Below, piece by piece: positions 25,861 to 34,210 of a stretch of 60,580 nt of DNA. Position 1 is the first letter of the stretch. The number at the start of each line of letters is the position of its first letter. The notes under the pieces are model-generated. The model was given only the letters and a program-made list of their open reading frames with translations, was not told the DNA's origin and ran no database searches. The DNA is from Paenibacillus campinasensis (GTDB lineage Bacteria > Bacillota > Bacilli > Paenibacillales > Paenibacillaceae). The stretch lies in the NCBI RefSeq assembly GCF_002272015.1, contig NZ_NPBY01000082.1:1-60580 (forward strand). Reading direction: 5' to 3'. A program made the position numbers and the translations under genes.

Positions 25861-27828
25861 ATGAGTGAAACGAGTAAACCTAATGACATTCACAATAGAC
25901 ATGTGCGCCATAAAGTCGTGACCGAGGGCGGCGTCCGGTTTGCTGAAATCGAGCTGGGCGGCGAGGAGCGGGATCTGCCGCTTCCGACCCGGGAGCCGGA
26001 TCTGTTCGATTCGCAGCTGGGGCAGGGGAGCGATGCGGCGCGTTCCGGTGCGGGACAGTCCGGTGTCGGCGATAGCCCTGCCTCTCTTGTACAGCCGGAG
26101 GAGTCGCTGGACTTGGACTGGAATGAAAGCTTTCGCTACATATCCAGGGAGCAGCAGTTTGTGCAGCAGGCCAGAGAGCTGGCCTGGCATGTGGAGGAAG
26201 CGGCGCCGTTTGTCCCGTTCAAAAGCTACTGGCCTACCTATGATCAGATGACGCGCGACCAGCACAGGTGGTATTTCTACTGGCGGGAGGAGGTGCGGTC
26301 CGGACGCTATCCCGACACGGACTTGTCCTACCTGTTTATCTATGTGTATGAGCTGATTCACGGCATAGGCTGGAGCGATCCGGCGCAGGGCTACGCGCTG
26401 ATGAATGCGGTATGGGAAGCTTATCGCGGACGTTATCCGAAGCTGGATACGTACTTGCGGGAGTGGCTATATGATTTTATGCTCGTTCATGGCCTGGATA
26501 TGCCGGTGAAGGAGATTCCGCAGCGTCTGCCGCGAAGCCTGTCCAGCGTGCTGAAGGAGCTCGAATGGCTGCGGCGCTTCTCGGCTGATCCGGTGGACCT
26601 CGGCTGGGATTACCTGCTCGACATCATCGATTATGATGTGGAGAAAAGCCGCTTCTACCGGGAGGGCGGACGCAAGGCGCTGCAGCAGCTGTCTCCGAAG
26701 GTGATTGCGCTGGCGGACAGCTACTCGGCCCGCTATGAGGGGGGGCGCCTGATTGAACGTTATCGCCCCCGTCCCCGTCAGGTGACGCGGTATTTGTTCC
26801 GCAGCGCTGTATATGATCATGAGATGTATGGACGGACGGCAAGCGTGACGGTGCTGATGCTCAGCGAGCATGCTCCGCTTCGAAGTTACATGACCCAGCT
26901 TGTCCGGCTGACGGAGAACAAGCTGCGGGAGCTGAAAGGTTATAAAGGCAGGCTCCGAGGGATTGAGGTGCCAGCGGAACTGGAGGAGCTGGTAGGCCGT
27001 TTTCTGAAAAAAGAGTTGCATCAGGAAGCCGAGGATGAGCGCAAGAAATCCGCGCCGGCCGTGAAGATTGACAGCCGGAAGCTGCGGCGGCTGCAGCGGG
27101 AATCGGACGAGGTGCGAGATATGCTGCTCACGGACGCTGCGCATACGGATGCAGCGGTATCGGCTGCTGCCACTAAGCAGCAGGCAGAGGCTGCTGCGGC
27201 GTTGACCGATTCGCCGGAGGAGCGGCAAGGAGTGCGCGAGGCAGCTGGGAAGGCGAAACCGCTGGAGCGGGAGACCCCGCCTGCCAAGCGTGGCGGCAGC
27301 GAGCAGGCGCCGCTGTTCCAAGCGGTGATGGATTTTGATACCGAACCGCCAGTACGAGCGCCGTTGGCAGAGACTTCCGTGCATCCAGCGGCGGCGGCAT
27401 CGCCAAACTCGGCAGAGGTGCCAGCGTCTTCAGAATCGTCAAAGTCGTCAAAGTCATCAGATTCGCGAGAATCGTTCGCAACGTCAGATTCCTCAAAGTT
27501 GCCTGTCCCGCCTTCATTACTGCCAGAACGGCCGCTTCATGTGTCTGAGCAAGGCGAGGTGATGTGGAACACCGCCTCGCTGGATGAGGAGTGGCAGCAG
27601 CTTGCTGAGCGGCTTGCGCCTGTTCATCTGGCGCTGCTGCTTGCGCTCAAGCACGGGCCGGACCGGGAAGCGATGCAGCGGGCGGCGGATCAGGCAGGCT
27701 CCATGCCGGAGCTGCTGCTGGATGAGATTAACGATGCTGCAATGGATACGATTGGAGACCTGTTGGTCGACGGGGATGCCATTGTGGATGAATATAGGGA
27801 TAAGTTCGAAACATTGATGCGTGTCTGA
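25861..27828 (+). CDS. TerB-N/TerB-C domain protein
   Basis: 655 residues, soluble. After a variable charged leader, about 88-300 matches the TerB-N pattern (YWPTYDQMTRDQHRWYFYWR, LSYLFIYVYELIHGIGW, YPKLDTYLREWLYDF). A helical middle follows (about 300-400). TerB-C begins with RKLRRLQRESDEVRDMLL (about 405) and ends with LLLDEINDAAMDTIGDLLVDG. Between them about 420-570 is a low-complexity Ala/Ser/Glu-rich stretch (SSESSKSSKSSDSRES), probably a flexible linker and not seen in compact relatives. The ATG at 25861 follows GGAGG and AAGG. It heads a tight unit with the ATPase and helicase. The TerB-N/TerB-C association with helicases was proposed from genome context for Ter-type stress systems; biochemistry is unknown. 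Confidence 0.8.
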   Translation: MSETSKPNDIHNRHVRHKVVTEGGVRFAEIELGGEERDLPLPTREPDLFDSQLGQGSDAARSGAGQSGVGDSPASLVQPEESLDLDWNESFRYISREQQFVQQARELAWHVEEAAPFVPFKSYWPTYDQMTRDQHRWYFYWREEVRSGRYPDTDLSYLFIYVYELIHGIGWSDPAQGYALMNAVWEAYRGRYPKLDTYLREWLYDFMLVHGLDMPVKEIPQRLPRSLSSVLKELEWLRRFSADPVDLGWDYLLDIIDYDVEKSRFYREGGRKALQQLSPKVIALADSYSARYEGGRLIERYRPRPRQVTRYLFRSAVYDHEMYGRTASVTVLMLSEHAPLRSYMTQLVRLTENKLRELKGYKGRLRGIEVPAELEELVGRFLKKELHQEAEDERKKSAPAVKIDSRKLRRLQRESDEVRDMLLTDAAHTDAAVSAAATKQQAEAAAALTDSPEERQGVREAAGKAKPLERETPPAKRGGSEQAPLFQAVMDFDTEPPVRAPLAETSVHPAAAASPNSAEVPASSESSKSSKSSDSRESFATSDSSKLPVPPSLLPERPLHVSEQGEVMWNTASLDEEWQQLAERLAPVHLALLLALKHGPDREAMQRAADQAGSMPELLLDEINDAAMDTIGDLLVDGDAIVDEYRDKFETLMRV

Positions 27829-27967
27829 GGAAATGAAGATGAGGATACAGATGAGGATAAAGTTTTAGTCGGCTTAGAAATCAGCATGTGAAACAGCATG
27901 CTACGCGGAGGGCCGGAGGAAGGATCAGAACGATAAGCTTTAAGTGGAGAACCAGAAGAGGTGATGA

Positions 27968-29308
27968 ATGATGAACGAGCTGAAGATTCCCAAGCGGCTC
28001 ACGACGGCGATCGTCAATTCGCTCACAGCCGGGGTCGTGCCGAGAGTGGGGCTTGAGTATATCGCGGTTGGACGCAAGCCCGAGGTTGAGTCGATCCTCA
28101 GAGACATGGACAACATCGCCGAGGGCGGGGCAGCCTTTCGCCTGATTACAGGGCGCTATGGCAGCGGCAAAAGCTTCCTGCTGCAAATGATCCGCAACTA
28201 CGCCACAGACCGCGATTTCGTCGTGGCCGATGCCGATCTGTCGCCGGAGCGGAGGCTGGTAGGAACGAAGGGACAGGGGCTGGCTACGTACCGGGAGCTG
28301 ATGACACATCTCTCGACGAAGACCCGCCCGGACGGCGGTGCGCTGGAAGCCATTCTCCAGAAATGGATCGCCTCCGTTCAGCAGGGGATCATGCAGGAGA
28401 AGGGGCTGCGTCCCGGGGATGCGGAACTGGATCAGGAGGTTGAGCTTAAGATTTATGCGGTGGCAAACAGCATGCGCAACCTGGTGCACGGATTTGATTT
28501 TGCCAAGGTGCTGGCCGCTTACTGGAGCGGTTACAAGCTGGCTGACGATGACCGGAAGGGAGCGGCGCTGCGCTGGCTGCGCGGGGAATACCCGACACGG
28601 ACGGAGGCGCGCAAGGATCTCGGCGTCGGGGTCATCATCGATGACGACAACTGGTACGATTACATGAAGCTGTGGGCCGAGTTTACGGCGACCATCGGGT
28701 ATAGAGGGCTTCTGCTGTTTATTGATGAAGGTGTGAACCTGTACAAAATAACGAACAGCATCTCGCGTCACAGCAACTACGAGAAGCTGCTGACGATGTT
28801 TAACGACACGATGCAGGGCAAGGCGGAGCACCTGGGCATCTATTTGGGCGGCACGCCGCAGTTTGTGGAGGATGAGCGCCGCGGACTGTTCAGCTATGAC
28901 GCGCTCCGCTCCCGGCTGATCGACGGGCGCTATGGGAGCAGCGCGCTCAGAACCTACACATCCCCGATCCTGAAGCTGGACATGCTGTCTCATGAGGAAA
29001 TTCTCGTGCTGCTGCAGAAGCTGCGCGATATCCATGCGCTGCATTTTCAGTATGAGGTGAGCCTGACGGATGAACAGCTGATTGCCTTTATGCAGATGGC
29101 TGTGGGGCGTCTGGGCGCAGAGGAGCTGCTGACGACCCGGGAGGTGGTCCGCGACTTCATGGACGTGCTGCATACGCTGCATCAGCATCATGATGTGACC
29201 TTCGAGGAGCTTCTGGGCGAGCGGGCCGCGATGCGGCCGGATGACAAGGAGCGGAAGGAGCAGCCGGCGGATGAACTGGATGATCTGCTGGCGGAGTTTG
29301 AGTTATGA
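27968..29308 (+). CDS. BrxD-like ATP-binding protein (DUF2791 type)
   Basis: 446 residues. Walker A TGRYGSGKS is at about 61-69, in the context AAFRLITGRYGSGKSFLLQM. Walker B LLLFIDEG is at about 243-250, followed by NLYKI. A sensor-like strand is LGIYLGGTPQF, and the C-terminal third is winged-helix-like. This matches the BREX-associated ATP-binding family that includes BrxC and BrxD. BrxD with a Lhr-like helicase (BrxHI) occurs in type 2 BREX loci. ATG 27968 and ATG 27971 both follow GAGGTG. It lies 139 bases after the TerB gene and overlaps the helicase start by four bases. No PglX, PglZ or PglY is present in the window. Confidence 0.85.
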   Translation: MMNELKIPKRLTTAIVNSLTAGVVPRVGLEYIAVGRKPEVESILRDMDNIAEGGAAFRLITGRYGSGKSFLLQMIRNYATDRDFVVADADLSPERRLVGTKGQGLATYRELMTHLSTKTRPDGGALEAILQKWIASVQQGIMQEKGLRPGDAELDQEVELKIYAVANSMRNLVHGFDFAKVLAAYWSGYKLADDDRKGAALRWLRGEYPTRTEARKDLGVGVIIDDDNWYDYMKLWAEFTATIGYRGLLLFIDEGVNLYKITNSISRHSNYEKLLTMFNDTMQGKAEHLGIYLGGTPQFVEDERRGLFSYDALRSRLIDGRYGSSALRTYTSPILKLDMLSHEEILVLLQKLRDIHALHFQYEVSLTDEQLIAFMQMAVGRLGAEELLTTREVVRDFMDVLHTLHQHHDVTFEELLGERAAMRPDDKERKEQPADELDDLLAEFEL

Positions 29309-31491
29309 GCGGGCATCCGTTCTCCAGGCTAGCGCCGTTTATTCAGGAGTTTATTTACAAAAAACGTTGGGAAACGCTGCGGGAAGCCCAGGTGGAGGCC
29401 TGCCGCGTTCTGTTTGATACGCCGAATCATCTGCTGATCGCCTCGGGGACGGCCTCGGGCAAGACGGAGGCGGCGTTCTTCCCGGCGCTGACGGAGCTGT
29501 ACAACCGGCCACCAAGCTCGGTGGGCATCCTGTATATCGGGCCGCTGAAGGCGCTGATCAACGATCAGTTCGAGCGGATCACCGAGCTGCTGAAGGAGGG
29601 CCAGGTTCCGGTCTGGCACTGGCATGGGGATGTGGCACAGGCCGAGAAAACCAAGCTGATGCAGAAGCCCTCCGGCGTGCTGCAGATTACGCCGGAATCG
29701 CTGGAAGGGCTGCTGATGAATCGTCCGAATGCGATCCCGGCCCTGTTCCAGGACCTGCGGTACGTCATTATCGACGAGGTTCACGCCTTCATGGGGGCCG
29801 ATCGCGGAATTCAGGTGCTCAGTCAGCTTGCCCGCATCCAGGGGATGGCCTCATGCGCACCGAGACGGATCGGCTTGTCGGCCACGCTTCGCGACTACGA
29901 CACCGCCGCAGGCTGGCTCGGTGCAGGCACGAAGCAAGCCGTTGAGGTGATCGCGCCGCAAGGGGCGCGCAAGCTGCGCCTGTCGGTGGAGCATTTCTCC
30001 TTCCCTGACGCCAGGGATGAGAAGCAGGCGGAGCAGCTGGAGCTGGCGCGCAAGGCTTATTATGATTTTGTGTATGACAACACCCATCATAAGAAAGCCC
30101 TTGTCTTCACCAACAGCCGCTCCGATGCGGAGCTGACAACGCTGGAGCTGCGCCGGATTGCGGCCAAGCGGCAGGATCCGGATGTGTTCCATGTTCATCA
30201 TGGAAGCATATCCGCCATGCTGCGCGAGGAGACGGAGGCCGCCCTTCGCAGCGGGCCTGGCCCTGCCGTTGCCGCCGCGACCTTGACGCTGGAGCTCGGC
30301 ATCGATCTTGGCGAGCTGGAGCGGGTCATCCAGCTCGGCGCACCGTACAGCTGCTCCAGCTTTGTGCAGCGGCTCGGCCGCTCCGGACGCCGGGGGAGCC
30401 AGACGTCCGAGATGATGTTCCTCTGTCCGGAGGAAGAGGACGAAGAGGCGCAGCTGCCGGCACGGATGCCGTGGACGCTGCTGCGAGCCATCGCGGTCAT
30501 CGAGCTGTACGTCCGCGAGAAGTGGGTGGAGCCACTATCCCTACGGAAGAAGCCGGTCGGCGTGCTGTATCATCAGACGATGAGCGTCCTCAAGAGCATG
30601 GGAGAAGCTGCGCCTGCGGACTTGGCCAGGGAAGTGCTGACGCTGCCCGCTTTCCGCGGCATTGAGGCCGAGGAATACAAGCAGCTGCTTCAATATCTGC
30701 TGCAAACCGATCATATCCAGCGGACGGAGGAAGGCAGCCTCATCATCGGCCTTGGCGGGGAGAAGATCGTGAACAACTACCGGTTTTATGCCGTGTTCAA
30801 GGATGACGAGGAGCATGTCGTATACAACGGCTCAGAGGAGATCGGCTCCATTACGACCGTGCCGCCCCCGGGCTACTGTTTCTCGCTGGCGGGCAAGCTG
30901 TGGAAGGTCGAAGAGGTGGACACGAAGCATAAGGCGCTGTATGTGAAAGCCGCCAAAGGCAAGGTGGACACCCTCTGGCTTGGAGCCGGCGGGGATGTGC
31001 ATACCCGGATCATGCAGAAGATAAAGGAAGTGCTGATGGACAGCACGATTTACCCTTATTTGGCGCCAGGGGCTGCGAACCGGCTGGAGCGCGCTCGCAG
31101 GCTGGCGCGGGAGAGCGGGCTGCTCAGCAGCGTGGTCATCCCGGCAGGCGGAGACTCGCTTTTTATTTTGCCCTGGGCGGGCAGCAAGCAGTTTCGTACT
31201 CTTGAGCGCTTGCTGAAGCATAATCTGTCGGATCGGCTTGCCTTGCGGTCCATTGTGCCGATGGAGCCGTATTACATGGTGGTTGCCGGCCGGACGGATG
31301 ACAGGACGCTGATGGAGCAAATTCTTAATGAACTGAAAGCTTGCCAGGACGCAAGCGATTTGCTGGATGCCGACGAGGCTCCTTATCTTGGAAAATATGA
31401 TGAGTTTGTGCCGCCGCAGCTGGTCCGCACCGCCTTTGCGGTGGATGGACTGGATGTGCAGGGATTGGCTGACGTGCTGAAGGAAGACTGA
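29305..31491 (+). CDS. superfamily 2 DEAD/DEAH helicase, Lhr/BrxHI-like
   Basis: 728 residues. Motif I is ASGTASGKTEA (about 48-58), Ia GPLKALINDQ, Ib TPESLE, II IIDEVHAF (DEVH box, about 157), III LSATLRD and VI QRLGRSGRRG (about 357). The C-terminal half after the helicase core (about 400-728) is a Lhr-type accessory region. The total is short of full Lhr (about 1500 residues) and fits BrxHI-like proteins. Its start ATGA overlaps the ATPase stop, so the two are translationally coupled and probably act together on DNA or RNA. Its stop codon lies inside a 19-bp tandem repeat. Confidence 0.88.
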   Translation: MSGHPFSRLAPFIQEFIYKKRWETLREAQVEACRVLFDTPNHLLIASGTASGKTEAAFFPALTELYNRPPSSVGILYIGPLKALINDQFERITELLKEGQVPVWHWHGDVAQAEKTKLMQKPSGVLQITPESLEGLLMNRPNAIPALFQDLRYVIIDEVHAFMGADRGIQVLSQLARIQGMASCAPRRIGLSATLRDYDTAAGWLGAGTKQAVEVIAPQGARKLRLSVEHFSFPDARDEKQAEQLELARKAYYDFVYDNTHHKKALVFTNSRSDAELTTLELRRIAAKRQDPDVFHVHHGSISAMLREETEAALRSGPGPAVAAATLTLELGIDLGELERVIQLGAPYSCSSFVQRLGRSGRRGSQTSEMMFLCPEEEDEEAQLPARMPWTLLRAIAVIELYVREKWVEPLSLRKKPVGVLYHQTMSVLKSMGEAAPADLAREVLTLPAFRGIEAEEYKQLLQYLLQTDHIQRTEEGSLIIGLGGEKIVNNYRFYAVFKDDEEHVVYNGSEEIGSITTVPPPGYCFSLAGKLWKVEEVDTKHKALYVKAAKGKVDTLWLGAGGDVHTRIMQKIKEVLMDSTIYPYLAPGAANRLERARRLARESGLLSSVVIPAGGDSLFILPWAGSKQFRTLERLLKHNLSDRLALRSIVPMEPYYMVVAGRTDDRTLMEQILNELKACQDASDLLDADEAPYLGKYDEFVPPQLVRTAFAVDGLDVQGLADVLKED

Positions 31492-31581
31492 AGTTCTTCA
31501 TGAGTCTGAAGTGCTGAATGAAGGCTGAAATGCTGAATGAAGGCTGAAGTGCTTAAAGATTCCTGAAGTGCTTGATGAGTC
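31488..31581 (+). repeat. 19-bp imperfect tandem repeat
   Basis: Four 19-base units starting at 31506, 31525, 31544 and 31563 share CTGAAGTGCT. An 18-base degenerate unit at 31488 contains the helicase stop codon. It is probably slippage-derived. The 31582-31723 stretch after it shows nothing recognisable. Confidence 0.8.
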
Positions 31582-31723
31582 CGGATGAGGTGCGTGACGG
31601 GGAACGGGCAAGTGTCTGGAGTCGAAGCTTGAGAAGAGGGGCTCTATGTGTGGAGGCAAGGCTCACTAGGGCACAATAAGGTATGATCGTTGCCTGAAGA
31701 GTGTTTGTTGTCTCCCCCCCTTA

Positions 31724-31778
31724 GCACCATTATCCCTTTGATTCAGGGGGGCTGCCTGATCAAACGGGATAATGGTGC
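31724..31778. repeat. 55-base near-perfect hairpin
   Basis: Arms GCACCATTATCCC and GGGATAATGGTGC pair over 13 bp. The pairing continues inward with TTTGAT/ATCAAA and CAGG/CCTG, giving 23 pairs with two single-base bulges and a seven-base loop. No T run follows, so it is not a standard terminator. It could be an mRNA-end structure, an attenuator or a miniature-element remnant. Confidence 0.7.
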
Positions 31779-31847
31779 CAGGCCTCAGGACGACAGGCTT
31801 CGCGCTCCCGGCACGACCGGTTTCTGGCTAATAAACGAAAAAAAACA

Positions 31848-31876
31848 TTGTGCTGAAAACGTTTTTATGCTAATTT
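31848..31876 (+). promoter_or_regulatory. sigma-A promoter of the lacI-type gene
   Basis: TTGTGC (31848-31853), a 17-base spacer and TAATTT (31871-31876). The operator AAAACGTTTT sits inside the spacer. Confidence 0.55.
31856..31865. promoter_or_regulatory. LacI-type operator 1 (AAAACGTTTT)
   Basis: A perfect palindrome with the central CG typical of LacI/GalR sites. It lies between the -35 and -10 boxes of the regulator's own promoter. Confidence 0.65.
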
Positions 31877-31885
31877 GATTTTATT

Positions 31886-31895
31886 AAAACGTTTT
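31886..31895. promoter_or_regulatory. LacI-type operator 2 (AAAACGTTTT)
   Basis: The same 10-base palindrome exactly 30 bases downstream of operator 1, on the same helix face, near the transcription start. Confidence 0.65.
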
Positions 31896-31915
31896 TAGAG
31901 AAAAGGACGAAGGAT

Positions 31916-32929
31916 ATGGGGAAGGTAACCATTAAAGATGTGGCAAGGGAGGCGGGAGTCTCCATTTCGACGGTGTCCAATGCCTTGAATGATGTGGATG
32001 TGCTTAATCCGGAGACCAAATCCCATGTGCTGGAAGTGGCCAAGCGGCTCAATTACGTGCCGAATCTGAATGGCAAGCTGTTGAAGTCCGGAACGACCAA
32101 GATGCTTGGGTTCTTCACAACAAGCGTGGCGGGTCCGTATTTCTACACGCTGGTGGAATCGATGTCGCGGGAGTGCGACCGGCTCGGCTACGGCTTGAAC
32201 GTGTTCGTTACAACGGATAAGCAGATCATTATGAGTAATATTCTTGGCGGGCGCGTGGATGGGGTCGTTATATTCGAAGAATTGAGAATTGACGATCAGG
32301 ATATCGCCGCGATGGAGAAGAACAAGGTGAAGGCGGTCTTTCTTGATCGCGTCATTCGCAGTGAAGGCATGGGAAGCGTGATCTTCGACTCCTATGAGGC
32401 CGGCTATGAGGCAACCCGGTATTTGATCAGTCTGGGGCACCGCAAGATCGCCTATATTTCAGGCGTCGATACGATGTTTGACAGCGTGCAGCGGAAGGAA
32501 GGCTACCTGGCGGCACTGCGCGAGGCCCAGTTTCCGGTGGACGAGGACTATATTTTGCAAGGCTATTTTGAAGAAGAGGGCTCTTACAATGCCGTCAAAT
32601 CATTCATTCACAACCATCCGGGCAAATTGCCTGACGCCTTCCTGGCGGGGAATGACTTGAGTGCAATCGGCTGCATACGCGCGCTGAAATCCCTTGGCTA
32701 TGACGTTCCGAACGATATTAGCGTCGTAGGCTTTGACGACATTGATATTGCGCAGTATTTTTCGCCGCCGCTCACGACGGTGCGAAATCAGATTGCCAGA
32801 CAGGGCATGCTGGTGGTGAACCATCTGGTCCGGATGATTCAGAACAAGGAGCAGGGCAAGGTGGAGAAGCTGGCTGGCGAGCTGATCGTGCGCGGATCGA
32901 GCCATATCAAGTTGTCCCGGCCGTCTTGA
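31916..32929 (+). CDS. LacI-family regulator
   Basis: 337 residues. The N-terminal LacI HTH reads VTIKDVAREAGVSISTVSNA, followed by the hinge helix region RLNYVPNLNGKLLKSG. About 62-337 is a periplasmic-binding-type sugar-sensing core (DGVVIFEELRIDDQD, FLAGNDLSAIGCIRAL, ISVVGFDDIDIAQYFSPPLT, TTVRNQ). The ATG at 31916 follows AAAAGGACGAAGG. Three identical AAAACGTTTT palindromes, two at its own promoter and one ahead of the permease gene, indicate that it represses itself and the sugar uptake/GH30 genes. The inducer is probably the imported sugar. Confidence 0.93.
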   Translation: MGKVTIKDVAREAGVSISTVSNALNDVDVLNPETKSHVLEVAKRLNYVPNLNGKLLKSGTTKMLGFFTTSVAGPYFYTLVESMSRECDRLGYGLNVFVTTDKQIIMSNILGGRVDGVVIFEELRIDDQDIAAMEKNKVKAVFLDRVIRSEGMGSVIFDSYEAGYEATRYLISLGHRKIAYISGVDTMFDSVQRKEGYLAALREAQFPVDEDYILQGYFEEEGSYNAVKSFIHNHPGKLPDAFLAGNDLSAIGCIRALKSLGYDVPNDISVVGFDDIDIAQYFSPPLTTVRNQIARQGMLVVNHLVRMIQNKEQGKVEKLAGELIVRGSSHIKLSRPS

Positions 32930-33129
32930 AGCAGCGAAGGCAGAGAAGGCGCGGCGCGGCGGGCCTGCTCCGTTCCCAGGCAGCGGCTCGCGTCTGCACA
33001 AGGAAGCGGCTCACGTGTGAACCGACGTTTTGTTACGGCTAAGGACCGGTATCTGAAGAAGAATGAAGCTGCAAGATCGATGCCGGTCTGTTTTTTTAAT
33101 GCATGAAGGGAGGCGATCGCCAAAAAATA

Positions 33130-33139
33130 AAAACGTTTT
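33130..33139. promoter_or_regulatory. LacI-type operator 3 (AAAACGTTTT)
   Basis: A third copy of the palindrome, 57 bases upstream of the first permease gene, linking that operon to the LacI regulator. Confidence 0.65.
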
Positions 33140-33195
33140 AATAACTTGGAGATGCAAAAATCATTCTCATAGCAGTTTAAAGGGGGGCGAAGCCA

Positions 33196-34185
33196 ATGGG
33201 CAAGCCGGCTGCAGTTCACTCAACCGGGCCCGCTAAGGCCGGTCTGAACGGCAAGAAGCCGATGGGCCAAAGAGTCAAGGAGTTTGCGGTAGACTTCATG
33301 CGGCAATGGGAGCTTCAGTCCATGATATGGCCAGGCGTCATTTTCATGATTATCTTTTGCTACATACCGATTTATGGGCTGACTATCGCATTCAAGCATT
33401 ACACCGTGATCGACACGCTGGACTCTGCGCCATGGGTTGGATTAGAGAACTTCAGAATTATTATGTCGGACCGGTATTTCTGGGATTCGGTGGTCAACAC
33501 GCTGGGCATCAGCTTCTTGAAACTGGCGATAGGATTTGTCATTCCGATTATTCTGGCGGTCATGATTTATGAGGTCAGATGGGGGCGCTTCAAGAAATTC
33601 GTGCAAACCGTTTCTTACCTTCCGCACTTTCTATCCTGGATTGTGCTCGGCGGGATGCTGATCACTTGGCTTTCGACATCGGGGCTGTTCAATCAGATTC
33701 TGGTGGAGCTCGGACTGATCTCGAAGCCGCAGAACATCCTGCTTGATCCAGGCAAGTACTGGTGGATTGCCACGCTGTCGGATGTGTGGAAAGAGGCGGG
33801 CTGGGGAACGATTCTGTATCTGGCGATTATGGCCAAAATCGATCCCACATACTACGAAGCGGCCAAGATCGACGGGGCAAGTCGTCTGCGTCAGATCTGG
33901 TATATTACGATCCCGAACATGAAGACGATTATCAGTTTGAATTTGATCCTCACTGTAAGCGGTTTATTAGGCTCGAATCTCGATCAGACACTGGTGCTGA
34001 TGAACTCGCAGAACCGGGAGAAGGCCGAGGTCATCAACTCCTACGTATATCGGATGGGGATGACGCAAGGGGACTTCTCTTATGCGACGGCCGTCGGGCT
34101 GGGCGTATCGATCGTGTCGGTCATTCTGCTTGTTACCGCGAACAAAATCACGAGCAAACTAAACGATAATCAGTCCGTTCTGTAA
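33196..34185 (+). CDS. sugar ABC transporter permease (LplB-like)
   Basis: 329 residues. A hydrophilic N-terminus of about 40 residues is followed by about six membrane segments. The EAA loop reads YYEAAKIDGASRLRQIWYIT with IPNM next, characteristic of the CUT1 sugar importers. Strong resemblance by pattern is to LplB, common in Paenibacillus for oligosaccharide uptake. The ATG at 33196 follows AAAGGGGGG. It is the first gene of the transporter/GH30 operon, under LacI operator 3. No ATPase gene is nearby, so a shared MsmX-type ATPase is expected. Confidence 0.92.
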   Translation: MGKPAAVHSTGPAKAGLNGKKPMGQRVKEFAVDFMRQWELQSMIWPGVIFMIIFCYIPIYGLTIAFKHYTVIDTLDSAPWVGLENFRIIMSDRYFWDSVVNTLGISFLKLAIGFVIPIILAVMIYEVRWGRFKKFVQTVSYLPHFLSWIVLGGMLITWLSTSGLFNQILVELGLISKPQNILLDPGKYWWIATLSDVWKEAGWGTILYLAIMAKIDPTYYEAAKIDGASRLRQIWYITIPNMKTIISLNLILTVSGLLGSNLDQTLVLMNSQNREKAEVINSYVYRMGMTQGDFSYATAVGLGVSIVSVILLVTANKITSKLNDNQSVL

Positions 34186-34210
34186 TGGCAAACGAGAGGA
34201 GGCTTTACGC

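Noticed and set aside
27881..29191. A 436-codon minus-strand frame
   Set aside because: Antisense to the BrxD-like ATPase gene. Gln/His/Arg-rich composition is typical of a complement-frame artefact.
25861..31491. Complete BREX system
   Set aside because: Only the BrxD-like and BrxHI-like members are present. No PglX/BrxX methylase, PglZ, PglY/BrxC or PglW gene is seen in the window.
31488..31581. Repeats after the helicase considered as a CRISPR array
   Set aside because: 19-base units lie head to tail without unique spacers.
31724..31778. Hairpin as a standard terminator of the helicase gene
   Set aside because: No T run follows either arm, and it lies more than 230 bases after the stop codon.
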